Of a stretch of DNA of 64,000 nucleotides, positions 36,148 to 47,493 are shown piece by piece. Origin of the DNA: Duodenibacillus massiliensis. GTDB lineage: Bacteria > Pseudomonadota > Gammaproteobacteria > Burkholderiales > Burkholderiaceae_F. The stretch spans positions 94,059 through 158,058 of the forward strand of contig NZ_LT635858.1 of NCBI RefSeq assembly GCF_900128485.1, written 5' to 3'. The notes beneath the pieces were generated by a model that did not search any database, had not been told where the DNA came from, and saw nothing but the letters and a program-made list of their open reading frames with translations. A program made the translations under genes and the position numbers. The stretch's first letter is position 1. The number at the start of each line of letters is the position of its first letter.

Positions 36148-36846
36148 TCAGAGCGTTTCTTTCTTCTCTTCGGTCGTTTCGCCGGCAGCAGCCTCGGCTT
36201 CAGGCGCTGCGGCAGCCTCTTCAGCGTCAGCCGCTTCGGTTTCAAGAGCGACTTCTTCACCTTCGGCGGCTTCTTCAGCAACAGCAGCTTGCGCCTGCGC
36301 TTTTTGATCACGCACGGCTTCGGCCTTGGCGGCCTCGTCTTTTACAAGGCGGCTTATCGCAATGATCTGGCGCAGCGCGGCGTTCACGGCCTCAGCGTCC
36401 GCAAAGTACGCGGCCACATCGGCATCAAGCCGCACGGTCTGCGTCTGCACAAAGGCGGCACGGTCCGTGTAGCGGCGGGTTTCAAAGGCCTTCGCGCGCG
36501 GGCCGGAACGGTCCCCGAAGCGCGGTTCGCTGCGGTCAAAGCGGCGGAAGGGCTTACCGTCGTTAAAACGGCGGTTGCCGCCGAAGGCGCCTTCGCGGCG
36601 CTCAAAGCGATCGCCCCCGAAGCGTTCACCGCGGTCGGCAAAACGACCGCCGCGGTCCCCGCCGAAGCGATCGCCCCGGTCAAAACGGTCACCGCCGAAA
36701 CGGCTGCCGCGGTCTTCGAAGCGGTCATTGGAAAAACGCGGACGGCGCTCGCCCCCGAAACGGTCGCCGCCCTCGGAGAAGCGGTCACCGCGGAAAGCGG
36801 GCTTTTCATTGAAACGGTCAAATGCGGGCTGCGGTTTGCGCTGCAT
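36148..36846 (-). CDS. Arg/Gly/Phe/Asp-repeat protein with a small RHH-like segment
   Basis: This 232-residue protein of unknown function has three parts. Residues 1-120 are low complexity with repeated DRFGG, GDRF and DRG units (for example RFGGDRFDRGDRFGGDRG), rich in Arg, Gly, Phe and Asp like RGG-box RNA-binding proteins. Residues 124-170 look folded: TVRLDADVAAYFADAEAVNA then ALRQII. This resembles the RLDxDVxxYF and NxALR pattern of BrnA/CopG ribbon-helix-helix proteins. Residues 175-232 form an Ala/Glu acidic tail. Nucleic-acid binding is likely but inferred. Confidence 0.75.
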   Translation of the reverse strand: MQRKPQPAFDRFNEKPAFRGDRFSEGGDRFGGERRPRFSNDRFEDRGSRFGGDRFDRGDRFGGDRGGRFADRGERFGGDRFERREGAFGGNRRFNDGKPFRRFDRSEPRFGDRSGPRAKAFETRRYTDRAAFVQTQTVRLDADVAAYFADAEAVNAALRQIIAISRLVKDEAAKAEAVRDQKAQAQAAVAEEAAEGEEVALETEAADAEEAAAAPEAEAAAGETTEEKKETL

Positions 36847-37104
36847 GGTATGTCTTCCTATCAGTAAATTTGCGCGGCGGCACCCGAAATGCGCCGCGGC
36901 GTCAGGCCTTCTGTACCGTATAAAACACTGAGTGAGGCCTGTATTTTCACAATTTTCTCCGAAAAATCAACGGAGCTCATTTTTTTGGTTCAACACAGCA
37001 GGCAAATCCCCTGCCGTCTGAGTACACTTGAAGCATCAGGAAAGTCATTTAGTGACTTACCCAATATAAAAATTCCTACTCAACAGTAAAAAGAGAGGTT
37101 CAAT

Positions 37105-37404
37105 ATGTTGCAGGTCGTTTTTCACGGTGTAGACCGCTCTCCGGCTGCTGAAGCTGACGTCGCTGAACGTTTTGAAGCACTGAAACGCTTTGACGGCACG
37201 ATCGGCGAATGCAAAGTCACGATCACCAAAGACGGTCATCAGGGCCTGGGCTCTTTTGCCGTCAAGATTGACCTCGCCATGTCCGGCCGCAGCAACGTGA
37301 TTGCAACGGAAAGTGATCCCGATGCCATGGCTGCCATCAACAAGGTCTTCGATACCATCCGCCGCGTTGTCAAAGACGAAAACGACAAGCGTCACGGCCG
37401 TTAA
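37105..37404 (+). CDS. hpf: Ribosome hibernation promoting factor, short form
   Basis: The 99-residue protein matches the HPF/RaiA fold: LQVVFHGVDRSPAAEADVAE at the N-terminus, a central beta strand with CKVTITKDG, and NVIATESDPDAMAAINKVFD followed by a basic C-terminus. It binds the 30S decoding centre and promotes inactive ribosome dimers in stationary phase. The ATG follows AGAGG. It is monocistronic with a strong terminator; rpoN and PTS genes that often flank hpf are not here. Confidence 0.88.
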   Translation: MLQVVFHGVDRSPAAEADVAERFEALKRFDGTIGECKVTITKDGHQGLGSFAVKIDLAMSGRSNVIATESDPDAMAAINKVFDTIRRVVKDENDKRHGR

Positions 37405-37432
37405 CCGTCGGTTCTGATTGTCTCCCGATTCA

Positions 37433-37470
37433 GCCGCCCGCTCTCATTGGAGTCCGGGCGGCTTTTCTTT
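37433..37470 (+). terminator. Intrinsic terminator of hpf
   Basis: GCCGCCCG (37433-37440) pairs with CGGGCGGC (37455-37462) and is followed by TTTTCTTTTC. Confidence 0.88.
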
Positions 37471-37516
37471 TCATTCACACCCTGCGGCCTTCAGTCTGCC
37501 GCGGCCCGATAACACA

Positions 37517-37545
37517 AAAGCCCGCCGGAAATTCCGTACGGGCTT
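37517..37545 (-). terminator. Terminator of the tRNA-Ala/tRNA-Glu operon
   Basis: AGCCCG (37519-37524) pairs with CGGGCT (37539-37544); on the minus strand the hairpin runs into CTTTTGTG right after tRNA-Glu. Confidence 0.65.
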
Positions 37546-37549
37546 ACTG

Positions 37550-37625
37550 TGGCGTCCCCAAGCGGATTCGAACCGCTGTACCAACCGTGAAAGGGTTGTG
37601 TCCTGGGCCTCTAGACGATGGGGAC
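37550..37625 (-). tRNA. tRNA-Glu (anticodon TTC)
   Basis: The 76-base minus-strand sequence folds as a cloverleaf: acceptor GTCCCC with GGGGAC, anticodon arm CCCTTTCACGG giving anticodon TTC, T-arm GGTTCGAATCC, and an encoded CCA end. It follows tRNA-Ala by ten bases. Confidence 0.96.
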
Positions 37626-37635
37626 CCTGAATTCT

Positions 37636-37711
<76 letters not shown>

Positions 37712-37724
37712 GAAGGAAGTCCGC

Positions 37725-37753
37725 ATTATGAAGATGTTTTTCACAGAATGCAA
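37725..37753 (-). promoter_or_regulatory. Promoter of the tRNA operon
   Basis: On the minus strand TTGCAT (37748-37753) and CATAAT (37725-37730) are separated by 17 bases and lie 13 bases ahead of the tRNA-Ala 5' end, a compact tRNA promoter. Confidence 0.75.
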
Positions 37754-37891
37754 GTCTCTTGAAGAAAAAACTTCCCTGACTTTTATTAGTTCACTGTTTT
37801 ATAACGAAAAATAATTTTCCTCCGATTCCACTTTTTTGCAATGCGCCGGTTTTGTTAGGATTGCCGTAAGCCCTTTTTAGGAACAAACCCG

Positions 37892-38386
37892 ATGTCCACC
37901 CGACTGCCCCCGCCTGCCTTTGAACAAAAGATTGTCACGTCTGAGGCGCTGGCCTCACGCGCCGCAGCGCTTCCCAAACCCGTTGTGATGACAAACGGAG
38001 TTTTTGACATCCTTCACAGAGGGCACGTCACGTATCTTGCGCAGGCCCGTGCGCTCGGCGGCAGCCTCATTGTGGCGGTCAACAGTGACGCCTCCGTCAA
38101 AATGCTCGGCAAGGGTGATGACCGGCCGATCAACACGGAGTGCGACCGCGCGGCGGTATTGGCGGCCCTCGAAAGCGTGGATCTTGTGGTGGTCTTTACC
38201 GACAAGGTCCCCCTGAAGGTCATAGAAAAAGCCCGCCCCGACATCTACGTCAAGGGCGGGGATTACCGCGTTGAAGACCTTCCGGAAGCCAAACTCGTGG
38301 CCGGCTGGGGCGCCAAAACCGTGACAGTCACGTTTGACTACCAGCGCTCCACCACGGCGCTTCTGAAAAAAGTCCGCTCTTCTTAA
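37892..38386 (+). CDS. rfaE2: D-glycero-beta-D-manno-heptose 1-phosphate adenylyltransferase
   Basis: The 164-residue protein is the stand-alone nucleotidyltransferase domain corresponding to the C-terminal half of HldE. It makes ADP-heptose for the LPS inner core. The motif [20 protein letters not shown] contains the HxGH site, followed by [13 protein letters not shown] and [13 protein letters not shown]. The split kinase (rfaE1) is not in the window. Its last four bases overlap the end of the converging galU. Confidence 0.93.
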   Translation: MSTRLPPPAFEQKIVTSEALASRAAALPKPVVMTNGVFDILHRGHVTYLAQARALGGSLIVAVNSDASVKMLGKGDDRPINTECDRAAVLAALESVDLVVVFTDKVPLKVIEKARPDIYVKGGDYRVEDLPEAKLVAGWGAKTVTVTFDYQRSTTALLKKVRSS

Positions 38387-39219
38387 ATCGAATAGCCCGC
38401 AAGGCGCGCGTAGTGCACGGTCGCCGACAAAAAGCCCTGCTTGCTGCCGCAGTCAAACCTCTGACCTTCAAAGCGGTGCGCGTAGGTGTTCGCATCCTTT
38501 AGGCGCGCGGCAATGGCGTCGGTCAGCTGAATTTCACCGCCCACACCGCGCGGGATGCGCCGCAGGGTTTCAAAGATTTCCGGTTCCAGAACGTAGCGCC
38601 CGATCACGGCCATATCCGACGGGGCGTCCGCGGGCTGCGGCTTTTCCACGATCGAATGCACGCGGCTGGTGGCGCAAAGCGCGTCTTCCACGCCCACAAT
38701 ACCGTACTTGTTGGTCTGATCATGCGGCACGTCCTGCACCGCAAGGACGCTGCCGCCGCCCATGCGTTCACGGGCGTCCGTGAGCTGCTTTAAGGCCGGG
38801 GTCTGCGCGTAAACCAGATCGTCGGCCAGAATCACGCCGAAGGGTTCATCCCCCACCACAGGCTGCGCGCAAAGCACGGCATGCCCGAGGCCTAAGGGTT
38901 CAGGCTGGCGGATATAGATGAAGTTCACACCAGCGGGCGTAATGGAATGCACCAGGTCCAGAAGCTCGGTCTTACCTTTGCGGGCGAGATCTTCTTCAAG
39001 TTCCGGGCTCTTGTCGAAATGATCTTCAATGGCTCTCTTGTAGCGCCCCGTGATGAAAATCATGTCGGTGACGCCTGCGGCCGCCGCTTCTTCCACGGCG
39101 TACTGGATGAGGGGCTTATCCACCACCGGCAGCATTTCCTTGGGCATGGCCTTTGTGGCCGGCAGAAAACGCGTGCCGAGACCGGCCACGGGAAAGACAA
39201 CTTTACGGACGGGTTTCAT
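38383..39219 (-). CDS. galU: UTP-glucose-1-phosphate uridylyltransferase
   Basis: The 278-residue enzyme makes UDP-glucose for LPS, capsule and osmoprotectants. It opens [20 protein letters not shown] with the pyrophosphorylase signature, then [15 protein letters not shown] and [10 protein letters not shown]. The C-terminal [15 protein letters not shown] is typical. The ATG at 39219 gives the family start; the longer frame to 39258 is not needed. It converges on rfaE2. Confidence 0.95.
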   Translation of the reverse strand: MKPVRKVVFPVAGLGTRFLPATKAMPKEMLPVVDKPLIQYAVEEAAAAGVTDMIFITGRYKRAIEDHFDKSPELEEDLARKGKTELLDLVHSITPAGVNFIYIRQPEPLGLGHAVLCAQPVVGDEPFGVILADDLVYAQTPALKQLTDARERMGGGSVLAVQDVPHDQTNKYGIVGVEDALCATSRVHSIVEKPQPADAPSDMAVIGRYVLEPEIFETLRRIPRGVGGEIQLTDAIAARLKDANTYAHRFEGQRFDCGSKQGFLSATVHYARLAGYSI

Positions 39220-39414
39220 CGGAATTTTTTCCCACAAAAAGGACTCGGCATCGGACAAGGAAGCGCCCGCTGAGTCAGGTTTTTCTTGAAGACCGCGATT
39301 TTAAACGGGTGCGTCCCTTCGCATGAACTCTTTGTGTTACAAAGTCCGCTCAGGTGCGCCCCTTTGCCGCGTCTAAAATGACAGCACTTTTTCGTTTCGG
39401 ACGTACATTGGCTT

Positions 39415-40227
39415 ATGGCCGGAGAACTTTTTGCCGTCGGCGATCTGCAGGGGTGTCTGGAAAGCCTTAAGGGCCTTCTTGAGCAGCTGCCGAAATCGGC
39501 GCACATCATTTTTGTGGGCGACATCGTTAACCGCGGCCCGCAGTCCTTAAAGACACTGCGCAAAGTAAAAAAGCTCTGCGATTCGGGCAGAGCCGAAATG
39601 GTTCTCGGCAACCACGACCTGCACCTTTTGGCGGTTGCCGCCGGTGCCGGGCGCGTGCACCGCAAGGACACGATCGGGGAGATTCTTGAAGCACGCGACT
39701 GTGATGAGCTCATCGACTGGCTCAGAAAGCAGCCCCTCATCATCAATACGCCCGACACCGTCTTTGTGCACGCCGGAATTCCCCCGGCCTGGACCTTAAA
39801 AGACGCCTTAAGTCACGCCGAAGAAGCGCACCGCGCCCTGGCGGGCGACGACTGGAAAGCCTACCTTCAGGGCATGTACGGCAACGACAACTACAGCGAC
39901 AGTCTTTCGGGCCCCGCCCGGATGCGCGCGATATTAAACGGCCTTACCCGCATGCGCTTTATGGATCCCGAAGGTAACCCCGACTACAGCATCAAAGAGG
40001 GCCTGGGCGCAGCACCCGCGGGATACAAACCCTGGTTTGAGTGCCCCCGGCGCGTCACGAAAACAATCTGCTTCGGCCACTGGTCGATGCTGGGGCTCAT
40101 GCTGCGACCAAAACTCATTGCCGTTGACACCGGATGCCTCTGGGGCGGAACGCTCACTGCCGTGCGGCTTTCCGACCGGCGCCTTTTTCAGGAACCCTGC
40201 CCCGAGTGGGCGGCACCTGCCTGCTGA
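39415..40227 (+). CDS. apaH: Symmetrical bis(5'-nucleosyl)-tetraphosphatase ApaH
   Basis: The 270-residue metallophosphatase cleaves Ap4A into two ADP and acts as RNA decapping enzyme for Np4 caps in bacteria. The calcineurin-type metal motifs are AVGDLQGC, VGDIVNRGPQSL, LGNHDLH, VHAGIPP and FGHWSMLG. Length fits E. coli ApaH (280). The commonly linked ksgA-pdxA genes are not present here. Confidence 0.93.
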   Translation: MAGELFAVGDLQGCLESLKGLLEQLPKSAHIIFVGDIVNRGPQSLKTLRKVKKLCDSGRAEMVLGNHDLHLLAVAAGAGRVHRKDTIGEILEARDCDELIDWLRKQPLIINTPDTVFVHAGIPPAWTLKDALSHAEEAHRALAGDDWKAYLQGMYGNDNYSDSLSGPARMRAILNGLTRMRFMDPEGNPDYSIKEGLGAAPAGYKPWFECPRRVTKTICFGHWSMLGLMLRPKLIAVDTGCLWGGTLTAVRLSDRRLFQEPCPEWAAPAC

Positions 40228-40326
40228 TGTTTTCAATCGGGCGGATCGACCTTAACAAGATCCGCCCTCTCTACAATCTCCGCTTATACCTGCCCGTCAT
40301 TTTGTTTTTTGGCCCGAGGTCACGTC

Positions 40327-43300
40327 ATGCCCGCAAAAACCGCTGCCGCCCCCGAATCCGCCGCCCCCGTCATCGCCATCCGGGGCGCCCGGCAGAACAA
40401 CCTGAAAAACCTCGATGCGGACATCCGCACCGGAGAGCTCACCGTGATCACGGGCCCCTCGGGTTCGGGGAAAAGTTCGCTCGCCTTTGACACACTCTAC
40501 GCCGAAGGCCAGAGGCTCTACGCCGAAACGTTCAGCCCTTACGCGCGGCAGTTTCTTGAGCGCTGCGACCGCCCCAAGGTGGACAAAATCGAGGGTGTGC
40601 CGCCTGCGATTGCCATTGACCAGAGCGGCACCGTGCGCACCTCACGCTCCACCGTGGGGACAATGACGGAAATCAACGACCACATCAAACTTTTGTTTGC
40701 CCAGAAGGCGCGCCTTTTCTGCCCCTTCTGCGGCCGCGAAGTCAAAGACATGTCGCCGGCCGCGATCTGGGACGACATCAAGGCCTTTACGCTGGCTGCG
40801 CCCGAAGCCCGTGTCTACATTCTCTTTACGGTGTCGGTGCCGAAGTCCTTTGAGCTTGAAAAAGCCAAAGCCGCATTAAACGCCCAGGGCTTTACGCACA
40901 TTGAAGACGAAATAAAGACCAAAGACGGCACGGATCTTTCGGTGGCGGCCGACCGCTTTAAGGCGGGAAAAATCACCGATGCCCGCGGCCGTGAAGCCGT
41001 GGAAAAAGCGCTCGCGCAGGGGAAGGGCCGCAACGCCGGGCGCCTTACGGTGCGTGTTGTGACCGAAGCCGGTACCGTCGAGCGCCGCTATGCCGCGGGG
41101 CTTGTGTGCCCGGACTGCGACAAGACGTTTCACGCCCCCAACCCGTCGCTTTTCAGTTTCAACTCCCCTGTGGGCGCCTGCCCGGAATGCCGCGGTTTTG
41201 GCCGCGTGATGGGGCTTGATCTTGCGCTCGCCATTCCGGATCACTCCCGCAGTATCAACGGGGGCGCCGTCCGGCTTTTCAGCGGCACAGCGGGCGGCGA
41301 ATGCTTAAAAGACCTCGCGCGCAGCGCAAAGGGGCACATCCGGCTTGACGTTCCCTACAGTGAGCTCACGCCCGCCGAAAAGAAGTGGCTTCTTTCCGGC
41401 GACCCGGCGCACACCGAAGGTGACCGCCGCTGGTACGGCCTTTACGGCTACTGGCGCTGGCTTGAATCGAAGTCCTACAAGATGCACGTGCGCGTGCTTT
41501 TATCGCGCTACCGCAGCTACACTGCCTGCCCGGTCTGCGACGGCTCACGGCTTAAACCCGAGGCGCTCTGGTGGCGTCTCGGAAGCCGCGCTGCGGCCGA
41601 CGCCGTTTTAGGCAAGGGCAAGACCGGCAAAGGCCTCTACCGCCGCTTTACCGGTAACGGCCTTGCGGGTATCGCCGCGCGCATCGACAAGGACCTTCCG
41701 GGCCTTACGGTGCACGATCTGATGCTGCTGCCGGTTGCACGTCTGAAAACCTTTTTCGACACGATTGCCACCGACATCACCGATGAGGCGGGAGCGCTCA
41801 TTCTCGGCGAAATCCGCCGGCGCCTCATCTACCTCATGGACGTGGGCCTCGGCTACCTCACGCTTGACCGCCAGAGCCGCACGCTCTCCGGAGGCGAAGT
41901 CCAGCGCGTAAGCCTCACCACGGCCTTGGGCACCAACCTCACCGACACGCTGTTTGTGCTCGATGAACCCTCGATCGGCCTGCATCCGCGGGACATGGAC
42001 CGCATCAACGCCATTCTTGAAAACCTCAAAAAGGCGGGCAATACGCTCGTGGTGGTGGAACACGATCCCCAGGTGATGCTTGCCGCCGACCGCATCATCG
42101 ATATGGGACCGGGCGCAGGAAGCGCTGGGGGCACCATCGTCTTTGACGGCACGCCGCAGTCCATCCGCGCGTCCAAAACCGAAACCGGGCTTTACCTTTC
42201 CGGCAAAAAGTCCTGCGACGGCTTCAAGCACAAAGCCTTTGACCGGAAAAAAGATCCGAAGCTCACGGTCGTTAAAGCGCACGGCCACAACCTCAAAAAC
42301 ATCACGGTCGAAATTCCGTTAAACCGCATCACGACGGTAACCGGCGTTTCCGGGGCCGGCAAATCCACGCTCGTGACCGACATCATCGTGAGCAGCCTGC
42401 AGCGCGCCTTCGGCACCGCCGCCACCTCTGCAGAACCCGCCGTTGAGCGAATTGACGGGATCGAAAACCTCAAGGCCGTGCACTTTGTGGATCAGTCCGA
42501 AATCGGGCGCACGACGCGCTCCACCCCGGTTCTCTACATGGGGGCCTTTGAAGAAATCCGCCGTCAGTTTGCCGCCACAAAGCTTGCCGCAGACCGCAAC
42601 TACGACAGCTCCTTTTTCAGCTTCAACTACGGCATGGGGCGCTGCCCCACCTGCGAAGGTGCCGGGTTTGAGCGCGTGGAGATGCAGTTTTTAAGCGATG
42701 TGCTCATCAAGTGCCCCGACTGTAACGGCAGCCGCTACCGGGATGAAACGCTGGAAGTGACGATTGCGCCCGCGGGCAAAACCGCCAAAAACATTGCCCA
42801 GGTTCTTGACATGACGGCCGACGAAGCCATCGACTACTTCGCGGGCAGCGACAAGATCGTCAAAAAGCTCAAGCCCTTAAGTGACGTGGGGCTCGGATAC
42901 TTAAAGCTCGGACAAAACGTCTCCACGCTCTCCGGAGGCGAAGCGCAGCGCCTCAAACTTGCCTCCATTCTTATTGAAACCACGGGCTTTGCCCGCAGCC
43001 GTGCGCTCTACGTCTTTGATGAGCCGACCACGGGGCTTCACTTTTCCGACATTGCCAAACTGATTCCCTGTCTGAGGCGCCTGATTGAGGCCGGGCACTC
43101 GGTTCTTATCGTGGAACACAACCTTGACGTCATTGCCGCCAGCGACTGGGTGATTGACCTCGGGCCCGACGGCGGTGACGCGGGCGGCGAAGTGGTGGTC
43201 TGCGGCACGCCCGAAGCGCTTGAGAAAAAAGGTGTCGGCTACACCGCCCGGGCTCTCGCGGCCTACCACAAGGCACTCAAAAGCCGCGCGGGCAAAATGA

Positions 43301-46149
43301 CCGGTTGGTTTGACGACACGGCGCCCCTCATTGAAAGCCAGAAGGAAGTCAAAGGCCGGTCGCTTCAGAGCGTGTGGCGTGAAGCGCGTCAGGGCGACCT
43401 CGGATTTTTCGGCGCCCGCGAGCACAACCTCAAAAATATCGACGTTGTGTTCCCGAAGAAAAAGCTCACGGCTGTGACCGGTGTTTCCGGTTCCGGCAAG
43501 TCAACGCTGGCTTTCGGCATCGTCTTTGCCGAAGGCCAGCGGCGCTACCTTGAAAGCCTCAACGCCTACGCGCGTACCATGGTGCAGCCCGCGGCACGCG
43601 CCGAAGCCGACCGTATTGTGGGAATCTCTCCCACCGTTGCCATTGAACAGCGCACAAGCCGCGGCGGCAATAAGTCCACCGTCGCCACGATGACGGAGAT
43701 TCAGCACTTTCTGCGCCTGATTTATCTGAAACTCGGCGTGCAGTACTGCCCGGACTGTCATGTTCCGGTCAAGGATCAGTCCTTTGATGCGGTGGTGGCG
43801 GCCGTCATGCGCCGCCATAAAGGCAAAACTGTTGCGGTGTGCGCCCCCGTTGTCAGTAACCGCAAGGGCATTTACACGGAGCTTGCCGCTGACGCCGCAA
43901 AAGCCGGCGTGCGGTGGCTGCTCGTGGATGACGCGTGGAAAGACACGGCGCACTTTCGGCCGCTTGCGCGCTACTACGACCACTCGATTGACTGGCCCGA
44001 AGGCGTGGTGAGAATAACACCTGAAAACGAAAAGGAACTGCGGCGGCTCATCTGCGCGGCGCTTGCCCGCGGCAAAGGCACGATCCGCCTCTTTCCCGAT
44101 CCGGAAAAAACAAAGAGCTGCTCCGCTTTGGGCGTTTACTCCACGGTACGGGCCTGTCCGGAATGCGGCAGAAGTTTTCCTGACCCCGATCCCCGGCTTT
44201 TCTCCTACAACAACCGTATGGGGTGGTGTCCGACCTGTTTGGGTTCGGGCGTCGTGTCCGACAAGGGCGGGGCCGCCCCCGAAGACGCGACCTTTGCCTA
44301 CGCGCATGAACACAAAGGCGACATGGCCGACTTCATGGACAGCGACGAAAACATCACGGCAGCCGAAGGCACACACGTCTGCCCGGACTGCGGCGGCGCA
44401 CGCTTAAACGCCGTTGCCCGCAATGTGCTGTTTGCCGGACGCTCCATCTGCGAAACAACGGCGCTGCCGGTGGACGAATCACTGGCTGCCCTCAAAGCCG
44501 TCCGGCTTAATGGCCGGGAAAAACTGATCGGCGAAGACGCCCTCAGGGAAATCGTCTCGCGCCTTGCGTTTTTAAAGTCCGTGGGGCTCGGCTACATCGC
44601 GCTGGACCGTGCTTCGCCCACGCTTTCGGGCGGCGAAGCGCAGCGTATCCGCCTTGCCGCGCAGCTGGGCAGCAACCTGCAGGGGGTCTGCTATGTACTC
44701 GATGAACCCACAATCGGCCTTCATTCCCGCGACAACAAGCGCCTCATCGAAAGTCTTGTGGGACTCAGACAAAAAGGCAACACCGTGCTTGTTGTGGAGC
44801 ACGACGAGGACACGATCCGCGCGGCCGAACATATCGTTGACATCGGCCCAGGCGCCGGAAGCCGCGGCGGCGAACTCATTTTCGAAGGAAGTTTCAAGGA
44901 CCTTCTGAAAAACAAAAAGAGCGTCACCGCGCAGATGCTGAGAAACCCCTTAAAGCACACGGGTGTAGCCCAGCGCAAAACCACGAAGGAGACGCCCGCA
45001 ATCACCGTACGCGGCGCGTTCCTGCATAACCTCAAGGATCTCACCGTGAGGCTGCCCCTGGGGCGCCTGATTGTGCTTTCCGGCGTTTCCGGCTCCGGAA
45101 AATCGACGCTTGCGCACGACGTGGTGGGCGCTAGCCTTGAAGCCGGGCTCACGAACCTCAAGGAAGTCAGGCGTCTGACGCGTGCCGGCAAAACGCGTTT
45201 TCCGGTCTTTACTCCTGCGGGCTGCAAAGCTGTTGACGGGATTGAACAGATCGCACGCGTGCTTGAAGTCGATCAGACCCCGATCGGCAAGACACCGCGC
45301 TCGTGCCCTGCGACCTACGTGGAATTTTTTAACCGCATCCGCGATATTTTTGCCAACACCAATGAGGCGCAGGAGAGGGGCTTTAGCGCAACACGCTTTT
45401 CCTTTAACACCGAAGAAGGGCGCTGCCCGGTCTGCGCGGGCCAGGGACAGATCCGGGAGGAAATGAACTTCCTGCCGGACGTCACGATGACGTGCGAAGC
45501 CTGCAAAGGCATGCGCTTTGACGAAGACACCCTTTCCATTAAGTGGCACGAGCGCTCGATCGGCGAAATTCTCAACATGTCGGTGGACGACGCGCTCGAA
45601 TTTTTCGCCGCGCAGCCCGCGGTCTCCCATCCCCTGCAGCTCATGCAGGACGTGGGGCTCGGATACCTCAGGCTCGGTCAACCCTCCAACACGCTCTCCG
45701 GAGGCGAAGCGCAGCGTATCAAACTCGTGACGGAACTTGCGAAAGCCGGACGTCCCGGCGAGCAGATTCGGCAGAGAAAAACGCCGCACACCTTCTACAT
45801 CCTGGATGAACCGACGGTGGGGCTTCATATGGCCGACGTTGCCAAACTCATCAACGTCCTGCAGCGACTGACCGCAGCCGGCAACACCGTGCTTGTGGTC
45901 GAACATAATCTCGACGTGATTGCCGAAGCCGACTGGGTGATTGATTTGGGCCCCGAGGGCGGCCCCGAAGGCGGCCGCATCGCCGCGCAGGGCGAACCTG
46001 TTGATGTAGCCAAAGCCGACACCCCGACGGGCCGGGCGCTTGCGGAATTTCTTGCGCAGCACAAGGGCTCTGAAAAGCCGGAAAACAAACCTCCGAAAAA
46101 GGCACCTGCCAAGCCGAGAGCCAAACGCAAACCCACGGAGGCATCCTGA
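40327..46149 (+). CDS. uvrA: Double-length UvrA-type excinuclease ATPase (two UvrA units in one chain)
   Basis: The 1940-residue protein is two UvrA-like halves in tandem (about 1-1010 and 1020-1905). Four ABC sites are visible: Walker A near residues 43 ([10 protein letters not shown]), 673 ([10 protein letters not shown]), 1052 and 1586 (both [10 protein letters not shown]). LSGGE signatures lie near 520, 868, 1433 and 1790. CxxC zinc modules occur near 131, 260/284 and 772/795 in the first half and 1140, 1276/1300, 1352 and 1699/1722 in the second. Ordinary UvrA is about 940 residues and works as a dimer; here the dimer would be covalent. The ATG at 40327 follows GAGGT. The cca start overlaps its stop by one base. 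Confidence 0.92.
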   Translation: MPAKTAAAPESAAPVIAIRGARQNNLKNLDADIRTGELTVITGPSGSGKSSLAFDTLYAEGQRLYAETFSPYARQFLERCDRPKVDKIEGVPPAIAIDQSGTVRTSRSTVGTMTEINDHIKLLFAQKARLFCPFCGREVKDMSPAAIWDDIKAFTLAAPEARVYILFTVSVPKSFELEKAKAALNAQGFTHIEDEIKTKDGTDLSVAADRFKAGKITDARGREAVEKALAQGKGRNAGRLTVRVVTEAGTVERRYAAGLVCPDCDKTFHAPNPSLFSFNSPVGACPECRGFGRVMGLDLALAIPDHSRSINGGAVRLFSGTAGGECLKDLARSAKGHIRLDVPYSELTPAEKKWLLSGDPAHTEGDRRWYGLYGYWRWLESKSYKMHVRVLLSRYRSYTACPVCDGSRLKPEALWWRLGSRAAADAVLGKGKTGKGLYRRFTGNGLAGIAARIDKDLPGLTVHDLMLLPVARLKTFFDTIATDITDEAGALILGEIRRRLIYLMDVGLGYLTLDRQSRTLSGGEVQRVSLTTALGTNLTDTLFVLDEPSIGLHPRDMDRINAILENLKKAGNTLVVVEHDPQVMLAADRIIDMGPGAGSAGGTIVFDGTPQSIRASKTETGLYLSGKKSCDGFKHKAFDRKKDPKLTVVKAHGHNLKNITVEIPLNRITTVTGVSGAGKSTLVTDIIVSSLQRAFGTAATSAEPAVERIDGIENLKAVHFVDQSEIGRTTRSTPVLYMGAFEEIRRQFAATKLAADRNYDSSFFSFNYGMGRCPTCEGAGFERVEMQFLSDVLIKCPDCNGSRYRDETLEVTIAPAGKTAKNIAQVLDMTADEAIDYFAGSDKIVKKLKPLSDVGLGYLKLGQNVSTLSGGEAQRLKLASILIETTGFARSRALYVFDEPTTGLHFSDIAKLIPCLRRLIEAGHSVLIVEHNLDVIAASDWVIDLGPDGGDAGGEVVVCGTPEALEKKGVGYTARALAAYHKALKSRAGKMTGWFDDTAPLIESQKEVKGRSLQSVWREARQGDLGFFGAREHNLKNIDVVFPKKKLTAVTGVSGSGKSTLAFGIVFAEGQRRYLESLNAYARTMVQPAARAEADRIVGISPTVAIEQRTSRGGNKSTVATMTEIQHFLRLIYLKLGVQYCPDCHVPVKDQSFDAVVAAVMRRHKGKTVAVCAPVVSNRKGIYTELAADAAKAGVRWLLVDDAWKDTAHFRPLARYYDHSIDWPEGVVRITPENEKELRRLICAALARGKGTIRLFPDPEKTKSCSALGVYSTVRACPECGRSFPDPDPRLFSYNNRMGWCPTCLGSGVVSDKGGAAPEDATFAYAHEHKGDMADFMDSDENITAAEGTHVCPDCGGARLNAVARNVLFAGRSICETTALPVDESLAALKAVRLNGREKLIGEDALREIVSRLAFLKSVGLGYIALDRASPTLSGGEAQRIRLAAQLGSNLQGVCYVLDEPTIGLHSRDNKRLIESLVGLRQKGNTVLVVEHDEDTIRAAEHIVDIGPGAGSRGGELIFEGSFKDLLKNKKSVTAQMLRNPLKHTGVAQRKTTKETPAITVRGAFLHNLKDLTVRLPLGRLIVLSGVSGSGKSTLAHDVVGASLEAGLTNLKEVRRLTRAGKTRFPVFTPAGCKAVDGIEQIARVLEVDQTPIGKTPRSCPATYVEFFNRIRDIFANTNEAQERGFSATRFSFNTEEGRCPVCAGQGQIREEMNFLPDVTMTCEACKGMRFDEDTLSIKWHERSIGEILNMSVDDALEFFAAQPAVSHPLQLMQDVGLGYLRLGQPSNTLSGGEAQRIKLVTELAKAGRPGEQIRQRKTPHTFYILDEPTVGLHMADVAKLINVLQRLTAAGNTVLVVEHNLDVIAEADWVIDLGPEGGPEGGRIAAQGEPVDVAKADTPTGRALAEFLAQHKGSEKPENKPPKKAPAKPRAKRKPTEAS

Positions 46150-47252
46150 TGACAATTGAGATATTTCGTGTCGGAGGCTGCGTCAGAGACCTGCTGCTCA
46201 GAAAGGAGGGGCTTGACATTCCCGAGGGCGACCGTGACTGGGTGGTAACGGGTGCCACACCCGAAGACATGGTCTCCAAGGGCTATCTCCCGGTGGGCGC
46301 GGACTTTCCGGTCTTTCTGCACCCCGAAACGCATGAGGAATATGCGCTTGCCCGAACCGAGCGCAAAACCGCAGCGGGCTACCACGGCTTTCAGTTTTAT
46401 GCGGCACCCGACGTGACGCTTACTGACGACTTAAGGCGGCGCGACCTCACCATCAACGCAATGGCCCAAAGTGCTGACGGTACGCTCATTGACCCCTACG
46501 GAGGACAGAAGGATCTCAAAGCGCGGCTTTTGCGGCACGTAAGTAGCGCGTTTGCCGAAGACCCCGTGCGCATTCTGCGGATTGCCCGCTTTGCCGCCAA
46601 GCTTCCGGGCTTTACCGTGGCACCGGAAACCATGGTGCTTCTCAGAAAAATGGTGGCCTGCGGCGAAGCCGATGCACTTGTTGCAGAGCGCGTCTGGGCG
46701 GAATTTAAAAAGGGACTGATGTCGGCGGACCCCGCTGCGATGATTGCGGTGCTGAAAGCCTGCGGCTACTGGGAAAGGGCTTTCCCCGAAGTACCTGCTT
46801 CCGGCAACGAAATCCGTGCGCTCACACGGGCAGCGAAAGCCGGTTTTCCCCTCACTGTGCGCGCCGTGCTTCTTTTTGAAACAGCCGGCGAAGACGAAAG
46901 CGCCGTGCGCAGACGCTTTAAGGCGCTCAGGGCTCCCGCTGACGTGACGGAACTCGCGCTGCTTGACAACCGGTTAAGAGACGCCGTCACGACTGCCTCA
47001 ACACCCGAAGCCATGGCCGACGTCCTGGAAAAAAGCGATGTGCTGCGGCGTCCGGCCCGTTTTGAAGCGCTTTTGGAGGCGGCAGAGGCAAGACACCCGG
47101 ACTTTAATCCCGAGAAACTCAGAAAAGCCGCAGCGCTTTGGTGCGCGGTTGACGCCGGTAGTGTTGCCCGCGAAGCGGTCAGCGAAGGTAAGCCCGCTGA
47201 AATTTCCGCGCGCGTTGCTGCCGCACGCCGCAAGGCGCTCATGCAGCCATAG
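46149..47252 (+). CDS. cca: CCA tRNA nucleotidyltransferase
   Basis: The 367-residue enzyme adds or repairs the 3' CCA of tRNAs. It begins [19 protein letters not shown] with the DxD metal site in EGDRDWVV, then [31 protein letters not shown] and [16 protein letters not shown]. It is shorter than E. coli Cca (412) and lacks the C-terminal HD phosphohydrolase domain. The ATG overlaps the uvrA stop (TGATG). Sequence is class II bacterial type. Confidence 0.93.
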   Translation: MTIEIFRVGGCVRDLLLRKEGLDIPEGDRDWVVTGATPEDMVSKGYLPVGADFPVFLHPETHEEYALARTERKTAAGYHGFQFYAAPDVTLTDDLRRRDLTINAMAQSADGTLIDPYGGQKDLKARLLRHVSSAFAEDPVRILRIARFAAKLPGFTVAPETMVLLRKMVACGEADALVAERVWAEFKKGLMSADPAAMIAVLKACGYWERAFPEVPASGNEIRALTRAAKAGFPLTVRAVLLFETAGEDESAVRRRFKALRAPADVTELALLDNRLRDAVTTASTPEAMADVLEKSDVLRRPARFEALLEAAEARHPDFNPEKLRKAAALWCAVDAGSVAREAVSEGKPAEISARVAAARRKALMQP

Positions 47253-47254
47253 TC

Positions 47255-47446
47255 TCAGAGAATGCGCGCAATAAGCCACGCTCCGATGAAAATAAGGAGC
47301 GTGCTTGCAAGCGGAATGCTGATTTTGCGGCGCCCGAGCATGAAATTGATGTCTCCGGGGAGCCTTCCGAGCCCGAACTTCGAAAGCCACGGCACGGCCG
47401 TCATCAGCACCATCAGAACAATTAAAATCGTGAAAATCCAGCGCAT
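47255..47446 (-). CDS. DUF2905 small membrane protein
   Basis: The 63-residue protein has two membrane helices (IFTILIVLMVLMTAVPWL and ISIPLASTLLIFIGAWLI) separated by the conserved GLGRLPGDINFMLGRRK loop that defines DUF2905. Function is unknown. It converges on cca with two bases between the genes and diverges from folB. Confidence 0.88.
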   Translation of the reverse strand: MRWIFTILIVLMVLMTAVPWLSKFGLGRLPGDINFMLGRRKISIPLASTLLIFIGAWLIARIL

Positions 47447-47493
47447 GAGCGCATTCTAACGAGCAGCCGCTGCAAAAAACGACTGTTGACGCA

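Noticed and set aside
36289..36867. 192-codon open frame antisense to the DRFGG-repeat gene
   Set aside because: Its Ala/Glu/Val repeats mirror the repeated codons on the other strand; the minus-strand frame has family-like segments and a terminator.
40228..40326. LexA box search before the UvrA gene
   Set aside because: No CTGT-N8-ACAG-like site is visible, so SOS control cannot be claimed from this sequence.
44950..46155. 401-codon open frame on the minus strand
   Set aside because: It is a shadow of the second UvrA half and shows no recognisable protein feature.
47277..47303. CACGCTCC/GGAGCGTG hairpin as terminator of cca
   Set aside because: It lies inside the DUF2905 coding region and has no T-run on the plus strand.
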